A model generated the notes under the pieces. It ran no database searches, had not been told where the DNA came from, and worked only from the letters and a program-made list of their open reading frames with translations. DNA of 64,000 nt from Bacillus thuringiensis (GTDB lineage: Bacteria; Bacillota; Bacilli; Bacillales; Bacillaceae_G), in contig NZ_JACYOF010000007.1 of the NCBI RefSeq assembly GCF_014932895.1, forward strand, positions 62,001 through 126,000. The letters are read 5' to 3'. The position numbers and the translations under genes are program-made. This document shows, in pieces, positions 8,359 through 17,826 of the stretch. Numbering within the stretch: the first letter of the stretch is position 1; every line of letters begins with the position of its first letter.

Positions 8359-8522
8359 AGAACTAGCCCCTAAACCTCTAGCCAGCACCCACACCAAAAA
8401 ACAAGAAAGGAACTCTTAAATACTTGCTAGAATTTTAAATGAAAAGATATTGCAAAATCACTTGAAATGACGCCACAAAAAGGCCATTTAATGGTGGGGA
8501 AATTTAATTGAGGAGGGAAACT

Positions 8523-9107
8523 GTGAGAATACCTTTTGTACCTAAAAATGTTGAGATTAGTCAGGATCGCTATGATTTTATCAAAGAATACCGAGGCGGA
8601 GGATTTATGTTAATTGCAGGTGCTGTTTTTTGGTTATTAGCATTTATATTAACTTATGCATTACCTAAAGTAGCAGTAGTAGAGTTTTATATATGGGGTG
8701 GATTGCTTATTCCTATAATTGGAGTAGCTTTATTTAAAGTGATGAAAATGTCTGCAAAACCTAATCAGTATTCATCATTGGTTGTATTTTCCTCCGGTGT
8801 CGTAGTTGTTTGTATCCCAGTATTGCTTCTCGTTAAAGAACTGAATGTAGATATGTTACTTCCCGTAATATGTATTATAAATGCCGCCCATTTTCTCATT
8901 CTTTGCTGGGTTCATTTAGATTATTTATATTTCATACTTGTTATATTGGGAGCTTCACTTGGGTGCCTTTTTATTTATACTCTACCAAGCTCCCAAGTAC
9001 ATTACCTTGCATTAATTTGGGGATTAATTTCTTTAATAACTGGAGTTATTACTCATTATTCTACTCAACAGCCTTTAAAGGGATATGACTTTTCCATCAA
9101 AGGATAA
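8523..9107 (+). CDS. Predicted multi-pass membrane protein, function unknown
   Basis: About 194 residues with six predicted membrane spans (GFMLIAGAVFWLLAFIL, FYIWGGLLIPIIGVALF, VVFSSGVVVVCIPVLLL, MLLPVICIINAAHFLIL, YFILVILGASLGCLFIY and ALIWGLISLITGVIT). A TTG at 8508 is in frame, but AGGAGGG at 8511-8517 is placed correctly for the GTG at 8523, which I take as start. The cytoplasmic N terminus contains ISQDRYDFIKEYRGG. I do not recognise a catalytic motif. It may belong to a small Bacillus family of uncharacterised membrane proteins. Flanked by mobile repeats on both sides, with no operon partner. Confidence 0.75.
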   Translation: MRIPFVPKNVEISQDRYDFIKEYRGGGFMLIAGAVFWLLAFILTYALPKVAVVEFYIWGGLLIPIIGVALFKVMKMSAKPNQYSSLVVFSSGVVVVCIPVLLLVKELNVDMLLPVICIINAAHFLILCWVHLDYLYFILVILGASLGCLFIYTLPSSQVHYLALIWGLISLITGVITHYSTQQPLKGYDFSIKG

Positions 9108-9148
9108 ATCCAGCAACCGGTTTTATTAATTAATAATTGTCAAGAAAT

Positions 9149-9247
9149 AAAAATTTCGTTTTGGGGGTTCTTTAAAATATTAGCTTGATAGGCATGGGGT
9201 AGCATCAGTAAAATACGGATTTATAGCGTTAAGGAAATTACAAGATT
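9149..9247. repeat. Dispersed repeat with a solo IS231-like right end
   Basis: AAATTTCGTTTTGGGGGTTC followed by TTAGCTTGATAGGCATG (ending 9196) is the inverse of the IS231-like end seen elsewhere. The following GGGGTAGCATC and ATTTATAGCGTTAAGGAAA recur at 45655-45710 together with the same terminator. Confidence 0.6.
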
Positions 9248-9296
9248 AAAAAGCCCAATTTCTCAGCATTAAAATTGAGAAATTAGGCTTTTTTCG
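9248..9296 (+). terminator. Repeat-borne terminator
   Basis: AAAAAGCCCAATTTCTCA pairs with TGAGAAATTAGGCTTTTTT around a ten-base loop. It is symmetrical (A run on one side, T run on the other), so it can end transcription from both 8523-9107 and the convergent gene at 9344. A sister copy lies at 45707. Confidence 0.85.
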
Positions 9297-9343
9297 TTTT
9301 TCAATAAAATAGAAACATAGAATATATTTGTAACATTATAGGT

Positions 9344-10336
9344 TTACTTAAATCTCATTAAACTTTTAATAGCAAGAAACAGAATAATGACTGCACCAAG
9401 CGAGAAGATCACATTACCAATCAAATCTACGGCCCCTGTAGTCCCAATGACTGGGTCTTCGATGAAGCTGTGCCATGAATAAGTCAGGAGTGCTCCTCCT
9501 GCTAGGGCTAACTCGTGTTTATTTCCCCAACCTTTTCGTCTTGACCAATTCAAAAATAAGATTGTCATCATAGTAAACAATAATAGCCAGAAAACAACAG
9601 CCCCCCATGCATTGCAATTAAGGATAATCATAAATAAACTTGAGGATATTAGAGAAACTATACCTATTACCCACGGATTTGGTGCATCGCCTTTTACAAA
9701 AGTTCTTGGAATATGACCAATCCTAAAAGAAATGATAATCACTACCAAAATAGCAATGAGTGTACTGATGAATTGCACTGGAGTAGCAAGAAAATGTTCT
9801 TGTGCATACGAACCATAAAAGGTGAAAATCATTCCAGCTACGAATAACATGCATGTTATGACTATCCCGAGCTTTCCCAACCAGGGTGTTGTTTTCCGGT
9901 TAGGGATAAGGGATTCAATGAGTGCAATGGGTACACTAGTACTCCAAATTGTGTGTAATGTAAGGACGAATAGAGTCCACCAAGCGCTTATCCCTAGTTC
10001 CGGGATAGGTGCATTACTCAGAAGATTGGCATTTGCATACGAAGGATTAAAAAGAGATTGTGTGATTAATCCTTCTTCTAGGATTCCATAAGCTAACCCC
10101 ATTAAGATCATTGTGGGCCATCCGTAACCCCTACGCCTGGTAATCTCCCGAATGAGAATCGATCCACAGCCATACATTAATGCAAGGAAAGGTAACGCTG
10201 CTATCGCACTGATTGAAATGTTTCCAAGCAAATACTCTGCAACGAACGGTGATAAGAAGAATAGTCCGATTGCCGGAGCAATTCGTCCAAGCTTTGTTAA
10301 AGATTTAATAGACACAGGGTTAAAATTTATATTCAT
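9344..10336 (-). CDS. Polytopic membrane protein, distant CPBP/abortive-infection-like
   Basis: About 330 residues with roughly nine hydrophobic spans. Translation could begin at 10378, but GGGAG with eight-base spacing points to the ATG at 10336. The segment AYGILEEGLITQSLF in a membrane span has the EE pair used by CPBP-family intramembrane proteases, and polar residues follow in later helices (HTIWSTSVP, YSWHSFIEDP). However the usual EExxxR and the spaced second motifs are not clean, so the family link is only suggestive. Monocistronic: it converges on 8523-9107 through a shared terminator. I would not assign a function. Confidence 0.6.
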   Translation of the reverse strand: MNINFNPVSIKSLTKLGRIAPAIGLFFLSPFVAEYLLGNISISAIAALPFLALMYGCGSILIREITRRRGYGWPTMILMGLAYGILEEGLITQSLFNPSYANANLLSNAPIPELGISAWWTLFVLTLHTIWSTSVPIALIESLIPNRKTTPWLGKLGIVITCMLFVAGMIFTFYGSYAQEHFLATPVQFISTLIAILVVIIISFRIGHIPRTFVKGDAPNPWVIGIVSLISSSLFMIILNCNAWGAVVFWLLLFTMMTILFLNWSRRKGWGNKHELALAGGALLTYSWHSFIEDPVIGTTGAVDLIGNVIFSLGAVIILFLAIKSLMRFK

Positions 10337-10378
10337 CTTGTCATCTCCCTTCATAAGATTATTGTAAAATATATTCAT

Positions 10379-10685
10379 TAATTCACAGTAGTGTATAAAA
10401 TCATTTCTTGTGTATGAGGAAATTCATTTTCTATACATGAGATAACTCATTATTTACGCTTAACGTTCAACCATTTATCCTTCTTAACATTTGTAAATTC
10501 GCGTTTTGCTAAAGCCATCAAGCTAAGCTCATGCAACATCAATTATAGTAGAAGTTATTTCTTTTTTTTAAGGCTACATGTAGGTGATTGAAAGGTTTGC
10601 ATAAGAAATAAACTCTAACAAGTTTCATATTTAAGCTAAACTAAGCTAAGCAAGTGAATTTTATCAATCTGTGTTTTTTACATAT
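10379..10685. other. Intergenic region without recognised features
   Basis: AT-rich with a few GCTAAGC-type repeats; no gene or clear control site seen. Confidence 0.3.
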
Positions 10686-10746
10686 TAGCAAAAAAAGAAG
10701 GTTATCAAAGGCTGAACGAAACTCTCAGCGGATGATAACCTTTTGA
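10686..10746 (-). terminator. Terminator of the M6 protease gene
   Basis: Read on the minus strand: AAGGTTATCA pairs with TGATAACCTT, with an inner CGCTGA/TCAGC stem, then TTCTTTTTTT. Confidence 0.85.
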
Positions 10747-10788
10747 AGTAGCGTATCAATGATTTAAGTAGATACCCTCACAAATATA

Positions 10789-12750
10789 TTATTGAGCCAC
10801 ACCAAATACATTAATTTCAGCCGCACTTGTCCATGGATTATTGTTTACCTCGCTTAATGCACGTAGTCTAATATAACGACCTGTCTTGTTTGCAAAGCTG
10901 ACTTCTTTCAAGTTTGTATTATTTGCAAAAGCACCTATGGATACAGCTGTTCCCCAATTCACTCCATCATTACTGACGTAAAACTCATAGTCCTTAATCG
11001 TTCCGTTTATTTGGCCGTCTTGCCTTGGCAGGTAGCTGAATTTGGAGAGGTTATAGGTTGCCCCTAAATCAATTTGAATCTCGTGCGGCATTGGAGCTAC
11101 GGGGCTCCAGTTTGTATGCCAAAATGTGTCTTTGTTTCCATCAAAGGCATACGTACCTAAATTGTACCAATTATAGCTATCTACATATTTTAGTGTCCAG
11201 TTTGTTTGCGGAATTAAACTAGCTTCTTTTGTTGTGACTGCTACATTCATGGCAGAATTACTTGTGCTTGTCGTCGTAATCGTTACTCCCGATTTTTCTC
11301 CAGTGTAGGTATTACTGTTCGGATTGGTGTCTGGACCAAAAGAAGCAGCATGATTGTTATTCGTGTAATAGAACGGGTCTTGGTATTCACTGATGGATTG
11401 TTCTATATCAATGAAAGGATGAGAATCACTGGAATTATTATTCATGGATTCATCAATATGCCAAACCGCGATACCACCAGAATTTGTTGGCAAGCTTGCA
11501 TCGTACCCAACTTTTTCGCGATTCTCAACTAAAAAATACGTATTATCCTTTAAAGGGATTTTTAAAATATTATAGTTATTTGGGATTGCATTTAGAGTAA
11601 AATTGTTGCTGGTATTTACTACAGTTGGTGTTACAAATCCTAGTTTTACCTTTGACCAGGCATCCATATGATCTGGGGTAGCTCCATAATCTTCCCCTTG
11701 AAGACTATTCCAAGCTCCATTCCCCATGATACTTAGAATGCCCACACGGTTATTGTCGCCATATAGATCAGGAAGACCAAAAGAATGACCTAACTCATGA
11801 GCAGGGATACCAATTGTTGCCATATGACCATATTGTTTTTCCCCCTGCGCTGTATACATGCCTGATACTTTAACCCCATCGTGATTGGTATTAGGAGCAT
11901 ATGACTGATGTGCCCAAATATTAGGAAGTGGATCACCACTAGCCTGTTCATTACCAGCAAGAACAGTTACAATGTAGAAGCCATCTTTGGAGTCAATGAC
12001 TTGATCATTATTAGTATCAAGACTAGCAAAATTTACATTAGAATCAGCTTTATCCAGTGCATCTGTTATAACTGTACTCATGCTTTTTCCCGATGTACTA
12101 GGATGAGCGTAATCTAATTTCACTTTAACCACTCCATCATTTTGTGTACCATATGTTTCAGGAGCTGGAGTGATTTGTACTTTTCCATTACTCACTTCAT
12201 TATAATAGTTTTTTACTGATTTTTGATTTGCAGAAAAGAATTTGTTGCTCCAATCGTTTTCATTATATGCGATATCAACATCTGAAAACCCAATTAACAA
12301 AACAAGTAACTTTTTAGAACCTAAAACTGGAGTGATAGTTCCATCAATATTTTTTGGTGATTCTTTTTGTATCTCATTCATATACTCCTGTTTTTTCTTT
12401 GCTTGAGGATTGTATTTCTTTATCCATTTGTTCAAATTGTTCTCATTTATTGCTATTGTAGGCTTCTTGTCAATTTTATATTTTTTCCCCGTTGATTTTA
12501 GTTCTTCTGATGCAAGTTCAGCGTAATTCCAATACCCCTTCTGATCTTGTAAAAGTACGTCGCCATCCATTGTGCTCCCCCAATGGAACCATTCATCTCC
12601 ATGCAACGTGACCTCAAACGATTCGCCTGACGGCTGCTTCAATTTGACAACTCCATCGTATGCTGGTGCGGCAAAAGCGTTTGTTTGAACATACAAAACA
12701 CAAATTAAAGAAAAAATGGATATGAACAGAAATTTAAAAGTTCTTTGCAT
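10789..12750 (-). CDS. Secreted M6-family metalloprotease with C-terminal F5/8 type C domain
   Basis: A 653-residue secreted zinc protease of the immune-inhibitor-A clan. Signal peptide residues 1-27 (lysine/arginine, hydrophobic core, ending NAFA). An N-terminal pro-region runs to about 140, the catalytic domain from about 145; zinc motif HELGHSFGLPD has His318, His322 and Asp328 as ligands with Glu319 as catalyst. Residues about 515-651 form a discoidin/F5-8C (CBM32-like) module that probably binds host glycans or cell walls (YDFEFYVSNDG-like core and WTSAAEINVFG end). No LPXTG anchor. Monocistronic with own terminator. Related InhA proteases cleave host proteins; the substrate of this one is unknown. 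Confidence 0.92.
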   Translation of the reverse strand: MQRTFKFLFISIFSLICVLYVQTNAFAAPAYDGVVKLKQPSGESFEVTLHGDEWFHWGSTMDGDVLLQDQKGYWNYAELASEELKSTGKKYKIDKKPTIAINENNLNKWIKKYNPQAKKKQEYMNEIQKESPKNIDGTITPVLGSKKLLVLLIGFSDVDIAYNENDWSNKFFSANQKSVKNYYNEVSNGKVQITPAPETYGTQNDGVVKVKLDYAHPSTSGKSMSTVITDALDKADSNVNFASLDTNNDQVIDSKDGFYIVTVLAGNEQASGDPLPNIWAHQSYAPNTNHDGVKVSGMYTAQGEKQYGHMATIGIPAHELGHSFGLPDLYGDNNRVGILSIMGNGAWNSLQGEDYGATPDHMDAWSKVKLGFVTPTVVNTSNNFTLNAIPNNYNILKIPLKDNTYFLVENREKVGYDASLPTNSGGIAVWHIDESMNNNSSDSHPFIDIEQSISEYQDPFYYTNNNHAASFGPDTNPNSNTYTGEKSGVTITTTSTSNSAMNVAVTTKEASLIPQTNWTLKYVDSYNWYNLGTYAFDGNKDTFWHTNWSPVAPMPHEIQIDLGATYNLSKFSYLPRQDGQINGTIKDYEFYVSNDGVNWGTAVSIGAFANNTNLKEVSFANKTGRYIRLRALSEVNNNPWTSAAEINVFGVAQ

Positions 12751-13165
12751 AAACCTTCCCCCTTTTCAATGGTATGTGGAATATTCTATTGATAGCCAAA
12801 CTAGATTCATACATGGGATAAATCGTCGGATACATCTGTATAAGGCTAACAGAATACCCTTAATTATAATTACAGGAAATTGAAAAAATGTTATTTTTTA
12901 ATTAAATTAATATTTTCTCAAGATTAGTCAATAAAATAGAATTGGTGAAAGTTACATGTGGAGTTCCAGAAAAAATTATACTTTTTAGAAGGTATATAAT
13001 GTCACATATTGACTAATCCAAATTACATAAAGCAGTCAAGTCTTGTGCACCATACTTATTTTTATGTTTTACAAATCCCGGCTCTTTTGCAAGCTGTTGA
13101 AGAATATGTAGAGATTCAGCGAAGAAGTGAAACTCATCTCGAATCGATAGATATATACCAAAACA
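12751..13165. other. Upstream region of the M6 protease
   Basis: AT-rich, no gene recognised. It should hold the protease promoter (minus strand), but I could not choose a single site. Confidence 0.3.
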
Positions 13166-13251
13166 CCATCCTCTCTTTTTGAATTTATGCTGAAAGAATA
13201 GCGTATTTTTTCATTTTAAGGAAATTTAGTTTTATTAGCTTAATAGCAATG
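13166..13251. repeat. Half copy of the 130-bp MITE-like element
   Basis: GAAAGAATAGCGTATTTTTT and the end TTAGCTTAATAGCAATG match the right half of the copy at 8229-8358; the left end is missing. Confidence 0.65.
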
Positions 13252-13473
13252 GGTGGGACCCAATAAGGTTGTTTAAAATTCGGTTTTTGAGACATTTTCA
13301 AATACGTTCAACATCCAAACTAAGCTAAGGTAATTACAAATGAAAGTGTCCTATTAATATATTTCAAAAAACACATAATCCCATTCTCTTGCTATATTTT
13401 TAGTTAACCCACTTGACTATAACGCAACGTCATAGTGCATAATTTTAACTATATTAAATAAGGAGTGAAAGAA

Positions 13474-14400
13474 ATGAATATAAAATCATTACGGTCAGAT
13501 AAAATATATCGAAAAATTTTACAAGCTCCAAAAGAGGAAAAGGTTGAATTATACAGACATGAAATGTTGGCTCCGTTTATGGGGAAATGGGAAATTCAAT
13601 ATGTTCCTTTTAAAGCTGAAGAGCCAAATGGTTTTGATGTTATTACATTGAATAATATAATGAGCATTTCTCCTAATCAGATTACAAAAGAGATTACACC
13701 AGAACTAGAATTGATTTCGTCTGATTCTTTTTGGTCTGAGTGTAAAGAAGCTGTTAGGAAAAGCCTTCAGTTATTTAGAGAGCATGATGTGAACCTTCGT
13801 GTATCTGATTACTTATTTACGATTCTATTAGGGGATCCAAATAGCCCTTCATTAATGTTAAATGAAGGATATAGTGGTGATGGAGGTATCCCTGGCTATA
13901 TTTTGTGTACATTTGTGCCAAATGAATACACAATACCTCGAATGAAGGTTGCTTTAGCACATGAATGTAATCATAATGTTCGATATCAATTTATTCAGTG
14001 GGACCATACGGTTACTTTAGGTGAATTAATTGTTAGTGAGGGTTTAGCAGAAAATTTTGCTACTTCTATTTTTGGGGAAGATCTACTCGGTCCTTGGGTA
14101 TCGAAAACAACTATGGAAATGCTTAATAGACGTATTAAACCTGTGCTCAAGGAACAATTACAATTAACAGGATTTGATAAAATTGCACCGTATCTTTATG
14201 GTGATGAATTAGCAAAACTTCAAAACTATATACCAGTCAATATACCTTATGCTGCTGGTTATGCCTGTGGATACTATTTAATTAAATATTATTTAGAAAA
14301 AACAGGAAAAAATATCTTTGAAGCCACAATAATTCCTGCCAATTTAATACTAGATGAAATAAAAGGATTTTGGGATGAAGAAACAATTATTAACGGTTAA
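13474..14400 (+). CDS. DUF2268-family zinc metalloprotease
   Basis: About 308 residues. The motif ALAHECNHNVRYQF carries HExxH (zinc ligands and catalytic Glu), and GELIVSEGLAENFATSIFG downstream supplies the third ligand as in DUF2268 putative Zn-dependent proteases. No signal peptide, so it acts in the cytoplasm. AGGAG at 13461 and the ATG at 13474 define the start better than the in-frame GTG at 13465. Its last 26 bases overlap the following MerR gene, which indicates translational coupling and a shared function: the protease is probably made or controlled together with a drug-sensing regulator. Natural substrate unknown. Confidence 0.85.
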   Translation: MNIKSLRSDKIYRKILQAPKEEKVELYRHEMLAPFMGKWEIQYVPFKAEEPNGFDVITLNNIMSISPNQITKEITPELELISSDSFWSECKEAVRKSLQLFREHDVNLRVSDYLFTILLGDPNSPSLMLNEGYSGDGGIPGYILCTFVPNEYTIPRMKVALAHECNHNVRYQFIQWDHTVTLGELIVSEGLAENFATSIFGEDLLGPWVSKTTMEMLNRRIKPVLKEQLQLTGFDKIAPYLYGDELAKLQNYIPVNIPYAAGYACGYYLIKYYLEKTGKNIFEATIIPANLILDEIKGFWDEETIING

Positions 14401-15142
14401 AGATATTGTCCAAATTACAGGCATAACCAAAAGAACCTTACAATATTATGATAAAATAAATCTATTAAAGCCAATTTACTTAACAGATAATGGTTATCGA
14501 CTCTATGATAGGAACAGTTTAGCACAGCTTCAAACGATTCTATTTTTTAAGGAAATGGAATTTTCTCTAAAGGAAATTGCGGATATATTGAAGCTTACGA
14601 GAGAAGAACAGCAACAATTATTAAAGAAGCATAACCAAACTTTATTGTTAAAAAAACAACGTTTAGAAACAGTTATTACTGCGGTGGATGGGTATGTATC
14701 GGGAAAGGATATATACAATTTAAATATTTTTAATAATTCATCCATTTTACCATTACAAGAACAATATGCTCATGAAGCGAAATTCATCTATGGGGAAACA
14801 GAAAAATACAAAGAATTTAAGGAGAAATTGAAAAATCTTTCCCCTAATGAAAAAGCGAACTTATTTCATGAATTCGAACAAAAAATGGAAAGAGTGTTTA
14901 GAAAAATTGCTTCCTATATTAATCAATCACCTAATTCCGATGAAGTACAGCAATTAATTGTAGAGTGGAAAAGTTATCTCGAACAATCTATTGTATGTGA
15001 TTCTGAAATGTTGACATGTATTGCAAATACGTATAAATTTGATAATCGATTTAAAAATTATATAAATCAATTTAGTAATGAAGACTTAGCTGAATTTTTA
15101 TATAATGCAATTATACATTATATCAATGAACAGAAACATTAA
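14375..15142 (+). CDS. MerR-family regulator with TipAS-like antibiotic-binding domain
   Basis: 255 residues. Winged helix at 5-75 (TVKDIVQITGITKRTLQYYD, then YRLYDRNSLAQLQTI), a long dimerisation coiled coil to about 115, then an all-helical C-terminal domain (FKEKLKNLSPNEKANLFHEF) of the TipAS type that binds drugs in Mta and TipAL. It overlaps the DUF2268 protease gene by 26 bp, so both come from one mRNA. MerR proteins with TipAS activate promoters with overlong spacers when they bind a ligand. Probably autoregulates this two-gene operon; I could not see a clear 19-20-bp-spacer promoter upstream of 13474. Confidence 0.88.
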   Translation: MKKQLLTVKDIVQITGITKRTLQYYDKINLLKPIYLTDNGYRLYDRNSLAQLQTILFFKEMEFSLKEIADILKLTREEQQQLLKKHNQTLLLKKQRLETVITAVDGYVSGKDIYNLNIFNNSSILPLQEQYAHEAKFIYGETEKYKEFKEKLKNLSPNEKANLFHEFEQKMERVFRKIASYINQSPNSDEVQQLIVEWKSYLEQSIVCDSEMLTCIANTYKFDNRFKNYINQFSNEDLAEFLYNAIIHYINEQKH

Positions 15143-15174
15143 TGTCGTACTATTTATAATAGGGGGTCACCTTA

Positions 15175-15304
15175 CATGGCCGTCAACTTAAGAAAGGTAA
15201 TCACCCCCAAAACGAAACAAGAGCTGACTTCTCAAAGTAACTAACTGTAGAGAAAGAAAATTTTCATTTTGTGGATACTTTAAAATCTTAGCTTGATGGC
15301 GATG
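15175..15304. repeat. 130-bp MITE-like element with IS231-type ends
   Basis: Starts CATGGCCGTCAACTTAAG and ends CTTAGCTTGATGGCGATG; the inversion extends inward about 45 bases with mismatches (CCCCAAAACGAAA and its complement). No ORF. Same length as the copy at 8229. The flanks do not show an intact target duplication. Confidence 0.75.
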
Positions 15305-15350
15305 TTTCCGTGCCCTCTTAAAGGCCATCCCGAAAGGAATGACCTATTTT

Positions 15351-16283
15351 TTATGAACGAATATTGGACTTTTTGAAGATTTCAATGAGGCTGGTGAAGC
15401 TATCACTGGCATGACCAGTCTTCATGCCGCGCCTGAAGACTTCCAGAACAGTTGCTGGCAAAGCGATGTCGATGCCAGCTTCCTGGGTAGTATGAACAAC
15501 GTGCTCAACGCTCGCCAGGCCCATTGCGAGTCTGTCCACGTCACCAGGGTGCTCACCCTCATCGAGACGCGGGGTATAGAACTCTACGAATTTCGACAGT
15601 GACGACATCGTCGCCGAAGCGTATGGTAGGAATTGCTCCGCCGTAATGCCATTCGCGTTAGCGATTGCAAGAGCATGTAGGTAACTGAGCATTGCCGTCC
15701 AGAATATATCCATCTGTATTTGGTAGTATAGCATGGCTAATCCGGGATCCTCGCCTCGGTAATCGGTACTTGTTAACACTCCCAGGGTCTCCCTGTGAGC
15801 CTCGAAGACCAATCGTTCACCACTATAATATGTGTAAGATTGTGATTTCCCTATGCCTGACGGTGGAACCTGCACCCCTCCAGTAATATGCCGTGCTCCA
15901 CGGTCTTCCAACCATTTAGCCGCCTCACGAGCTTTCTCTGGGGTATCCGAACTCAAGTTAACGAGCACCTTACCGAATAAGTTCTCAGAGGCAGGCTCAA
16001 GAATAGAGTACATTACATTGTAATCTGTAAGGCTAAGGATTACCAGCTCGTTAGCAGCTAACGCCTCGTTGACCGTGGACACCCTGATGGCTCCTCTTGC
16101 TACAAGCTGGTCTGCTTTACTTGAAGTCCGGTTCCACACGGTCACCGAGTACCCGTATTCCAGAAAAACGCCTGCCATCGCCTGACCCATCGGACCTAAT
16201 CCTATGACTGTTACCGATTTTCGGTTCCCAACCGCGTTTTTAGTTTCAGAACCATTTTTCTCATTTTGGCTATTACTTTTCAA
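15351..16283 (-). CDS. Imine reductase-like NAD(P)-dependent dehydrogenase
   Basis: 310 residues of the 6-phosphogluconate/beta-hydroxyacid dehydrogenase fold. Rossmann motif GLGPMGQAMAGVF near residue 28, WNRTSSKADQL (NADP-type loop), NLSSDTPEKAREAAKWLE, then the helical dimerisation domain with YYQIQMDIFW. The sequence resembles bacterial imine reductases that reduce cyclic imines; the conserved Lys of true beta-hydroxyacid dehydrogenases is not in place. The start is a TTG with AAAGGGG eight bases upstream; no ATG is available before the Rossmann motif. Clearly GC-richer than its surroundings, which suggests transfer. It has its own MerR-type promoter controlled by the adjacent MerR gene. 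Confidence 0.85.
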   Translation of the reverse strand: MKSNSQNEKNGSETKNAVGNRKSVTVIGLGPMGQAMAGVFLEYGYSVTVWNRTSSKADQLVARGAIRVSTVNEALAANELVILSLTDYNVMYSILEPASENLFGKVLVNLSSDTPEKAREAAKWLEDRGARHITGGVQVPPSGIGKSQSYTYYSGERLVFEAHRETLGVLTSTDYRGEDPGLAMLYYQIQMDIFWTAMLSYLHALAIANANGITAEQFLPYASATMSSLSKFVEFYTPRLDEGEHPGDVDRLAMGLASVEHVVHTTQEAGIDIALPATVLEVFRRGMKTGHASDSFTSLIEIFKKSNIRS

Positions 16284-16315
16284 TGGAAAAACCCCTTTCA
16301 GATGAAATTAAGTAA

Positions 16316-16347
16316 ATCATAAAGGATTACACTAGTGTCAATGTCAA
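16316..16347 (-). promoter_or_regulatory. MerR-type promoter of the imine reductase gene
   Basis: Minus strand: -35 TTGACA (16342-16347), -10 TATGAT (16316-16321), spacer of 20 bases containing the palindrome ACACTAGTGT. An overlong 19-20-bp spacer with a central dyad is the hallmark of MerR-activated promoters. Lies 33 bp before the TTG start. Confidence 0.8.
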
Positions 16348-16352
16348 CACAA

Positions 16353-16396
16353 ACAAAAATGGCCCCGGAGCGATTCATCATGCTCAGGGGCCATTT
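16353..16396 (-). terminator. Terminator of the merR gene
   Basis: AATGGCCCC / GGGGCCATT stem, then TTTTTG on the minus strand. It separates merR from the imine reductase, which therefore needs its own promoter. Confidence 0.85.
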
Positions 16397-16401
16397 CTAC
16401 A

Positions 16402-16767
16402 TTAAATAGTTCTTTTTTTCCCAATCGTTAAAGCGATTTGTCTCTCCAATAATCTCTTTAATCCATGAAGTGCTTCGATTTGATAATTCACATTGCTTAG
16501 CTTTTTTTCATACGTTTCCAGCATCTCTTCGCAATATTCATATTCGTCAGGATCTGCCGCTTCGCTCTTGAACAATACTTTAATCTCATCTGCTGTTAAT
16601 CCAAGCTTCAAGTATAACTGAATTGCTTTGACTCGTTCTATGGCCGATTCGTCGAAATCCCGGTAATCGTTCTCCAACCTATCGGCGTTTAAAAGTCCTT
16701 TATTTTCATAATGCCGGATTGATCGTATGCTGACATTGGTCAATCGTGCTAGTTCGCTTATTTTCAC
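16402..16767 (-). CDS. MerR-family transcriptional regulator
   Basis: 121 residues: winged helix at 1-70 (MKISELARLTNVSIRSIRHY, then DFDESAIERVKAIQLYLKLG) and a short coiled-coil dimerisation helix ending NYQIEALHGLKRLLERQI. No Cys metal site and no large ligand domain, so the signal is probably a small molecule or it acts as a simple activator. GTG start; GGGGG ten bases upstream is the likely ribosome site. Directly upstream of the imine-reductase promoter with a 20-bp spacer, so that gene is its obvious target. Confidence 0.88.
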   Translation of the reverse strand: MKISELARLTNVSIRSIRHYENKGLLNADRLENDYRDFDESAIERVKAIQLYLKLGLTADEIKVLFKSEAADPDEYEYCEEMLETYEKKLSNVNYQIEALHGLKRLLERQIALTIGKKRTI

Positions 16768-17152
16768 TCCTTACAAGCCCCCTTGCATGTTCGTAATAAA
16801 TTGATTATACAACGCTGGTTTTCCATTATTATTTCACCTGAATGAACTTGAAGCATCTGTAAAATAAGTTTTTCCCAAAAAGTAATTTAAAGCAACCCTA
16901 GCATAACAAGCAGTTTACAATGGTGTTTGCAAATTTTCTCCCAAAACTCCCTTTATTTGTGATACGATTCACCGTTTTAGATTTTAAACTATCCTCCATG
17001 ATTTATATACACAGTTTATGAACATATTTCTAGCTAAAACGGACGAAAACTTCACCCATATGAGAATATTTTTGGGGTTGTTTACGAGTATACTGGATTA
17101 AGAGGACAAAAGAAAACTGTATGATTTTTAGACCTATCTAGGGGGACGGAAA

Positions 17153-17246
17153 CATCGCCATCAAGCTAACAAAATTAAATTTCCTTCAAATGAAAAATAC
17201 GCTATTCTTTCTGTAGAATCATAGGGAAGGATGGCGTTTTTGTACA
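17153..17246. repeat. Half copy of MITE-like element (inverted)
   Basis: CATCGCCATCAAGCTAA followed by an inverse copy of the inner part of the element at 8229 (CGCTATTCTTTCTGTAGAAT). The second end is missing. Confidence 0.65.
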
Positions 17247-17255
17247 TTAAGAACT

Positions 17256-17660
17256 TTATGTGTTGGGTGAACACTTATTTTCCTTATATAACGTATTAGC
17301 ATGATGTTTTAAATCTTTGATGAATACTAGAATCCCCTGACTAGACATTCTAGTATGTTGGAGATGAAATATGTTGCCTTTTCCGATTTCTAACTCGTTT
17401 GAATTCAATCTAATAGGGATATTCTTAAAGACATGCCATGGAAAGTACAAGTGTATAAAAGTTTTTCTAAAATATATACCCGATTGACAAATTAATACGC
17501 CATCTGGTCCTATACTCAAATTACCAAGGACAGAAGTATCTAAAAAAGAAATGATTTCTTCTTCTTTTGAAACAATACATCGTGTCCAAATTTCCTTTAG
17601 CTTTTTGTCGGAAATATGAGTGTCTACAAATAAACCATTATCAGGTTTTAATAATTCATC
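17256..17660 (-). pseudogene. Degenerate hypothetical gene upstream of a LysR regulator
   Basis: An open frame of about 134 codons without a usable ATG or GTG: the first possible initiator is a TTG at 17519, in the middle of what looks like continuous protein (DTSVLGNLSIGPDGVLICQS). Upstream the frame is bounded by a TAA at 17661, and the codons beyond that (KIDEIKSICSLFET) could have belonged to the same gene, so a nonsense change is possible. I do not recognise the family. It lies antisense to the 5' flank of the LysR gene. Confidence 0.35.
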
Positions 17661-17826
17661 TTACGTCTCAAACAAAGAGCAGATTGATTTTATCTCGTCA
17701 ATTTTTATACTGGATGTATATCATTTTGCTTTGAATTTAAGAAAGGACTTTAGTACAGAATTTTCAATTGAAAAAAAGGAAGGAGGGGTGTATGATTCGG
17801 ATAAGCAATTTGAGGGGAGATCTGCA

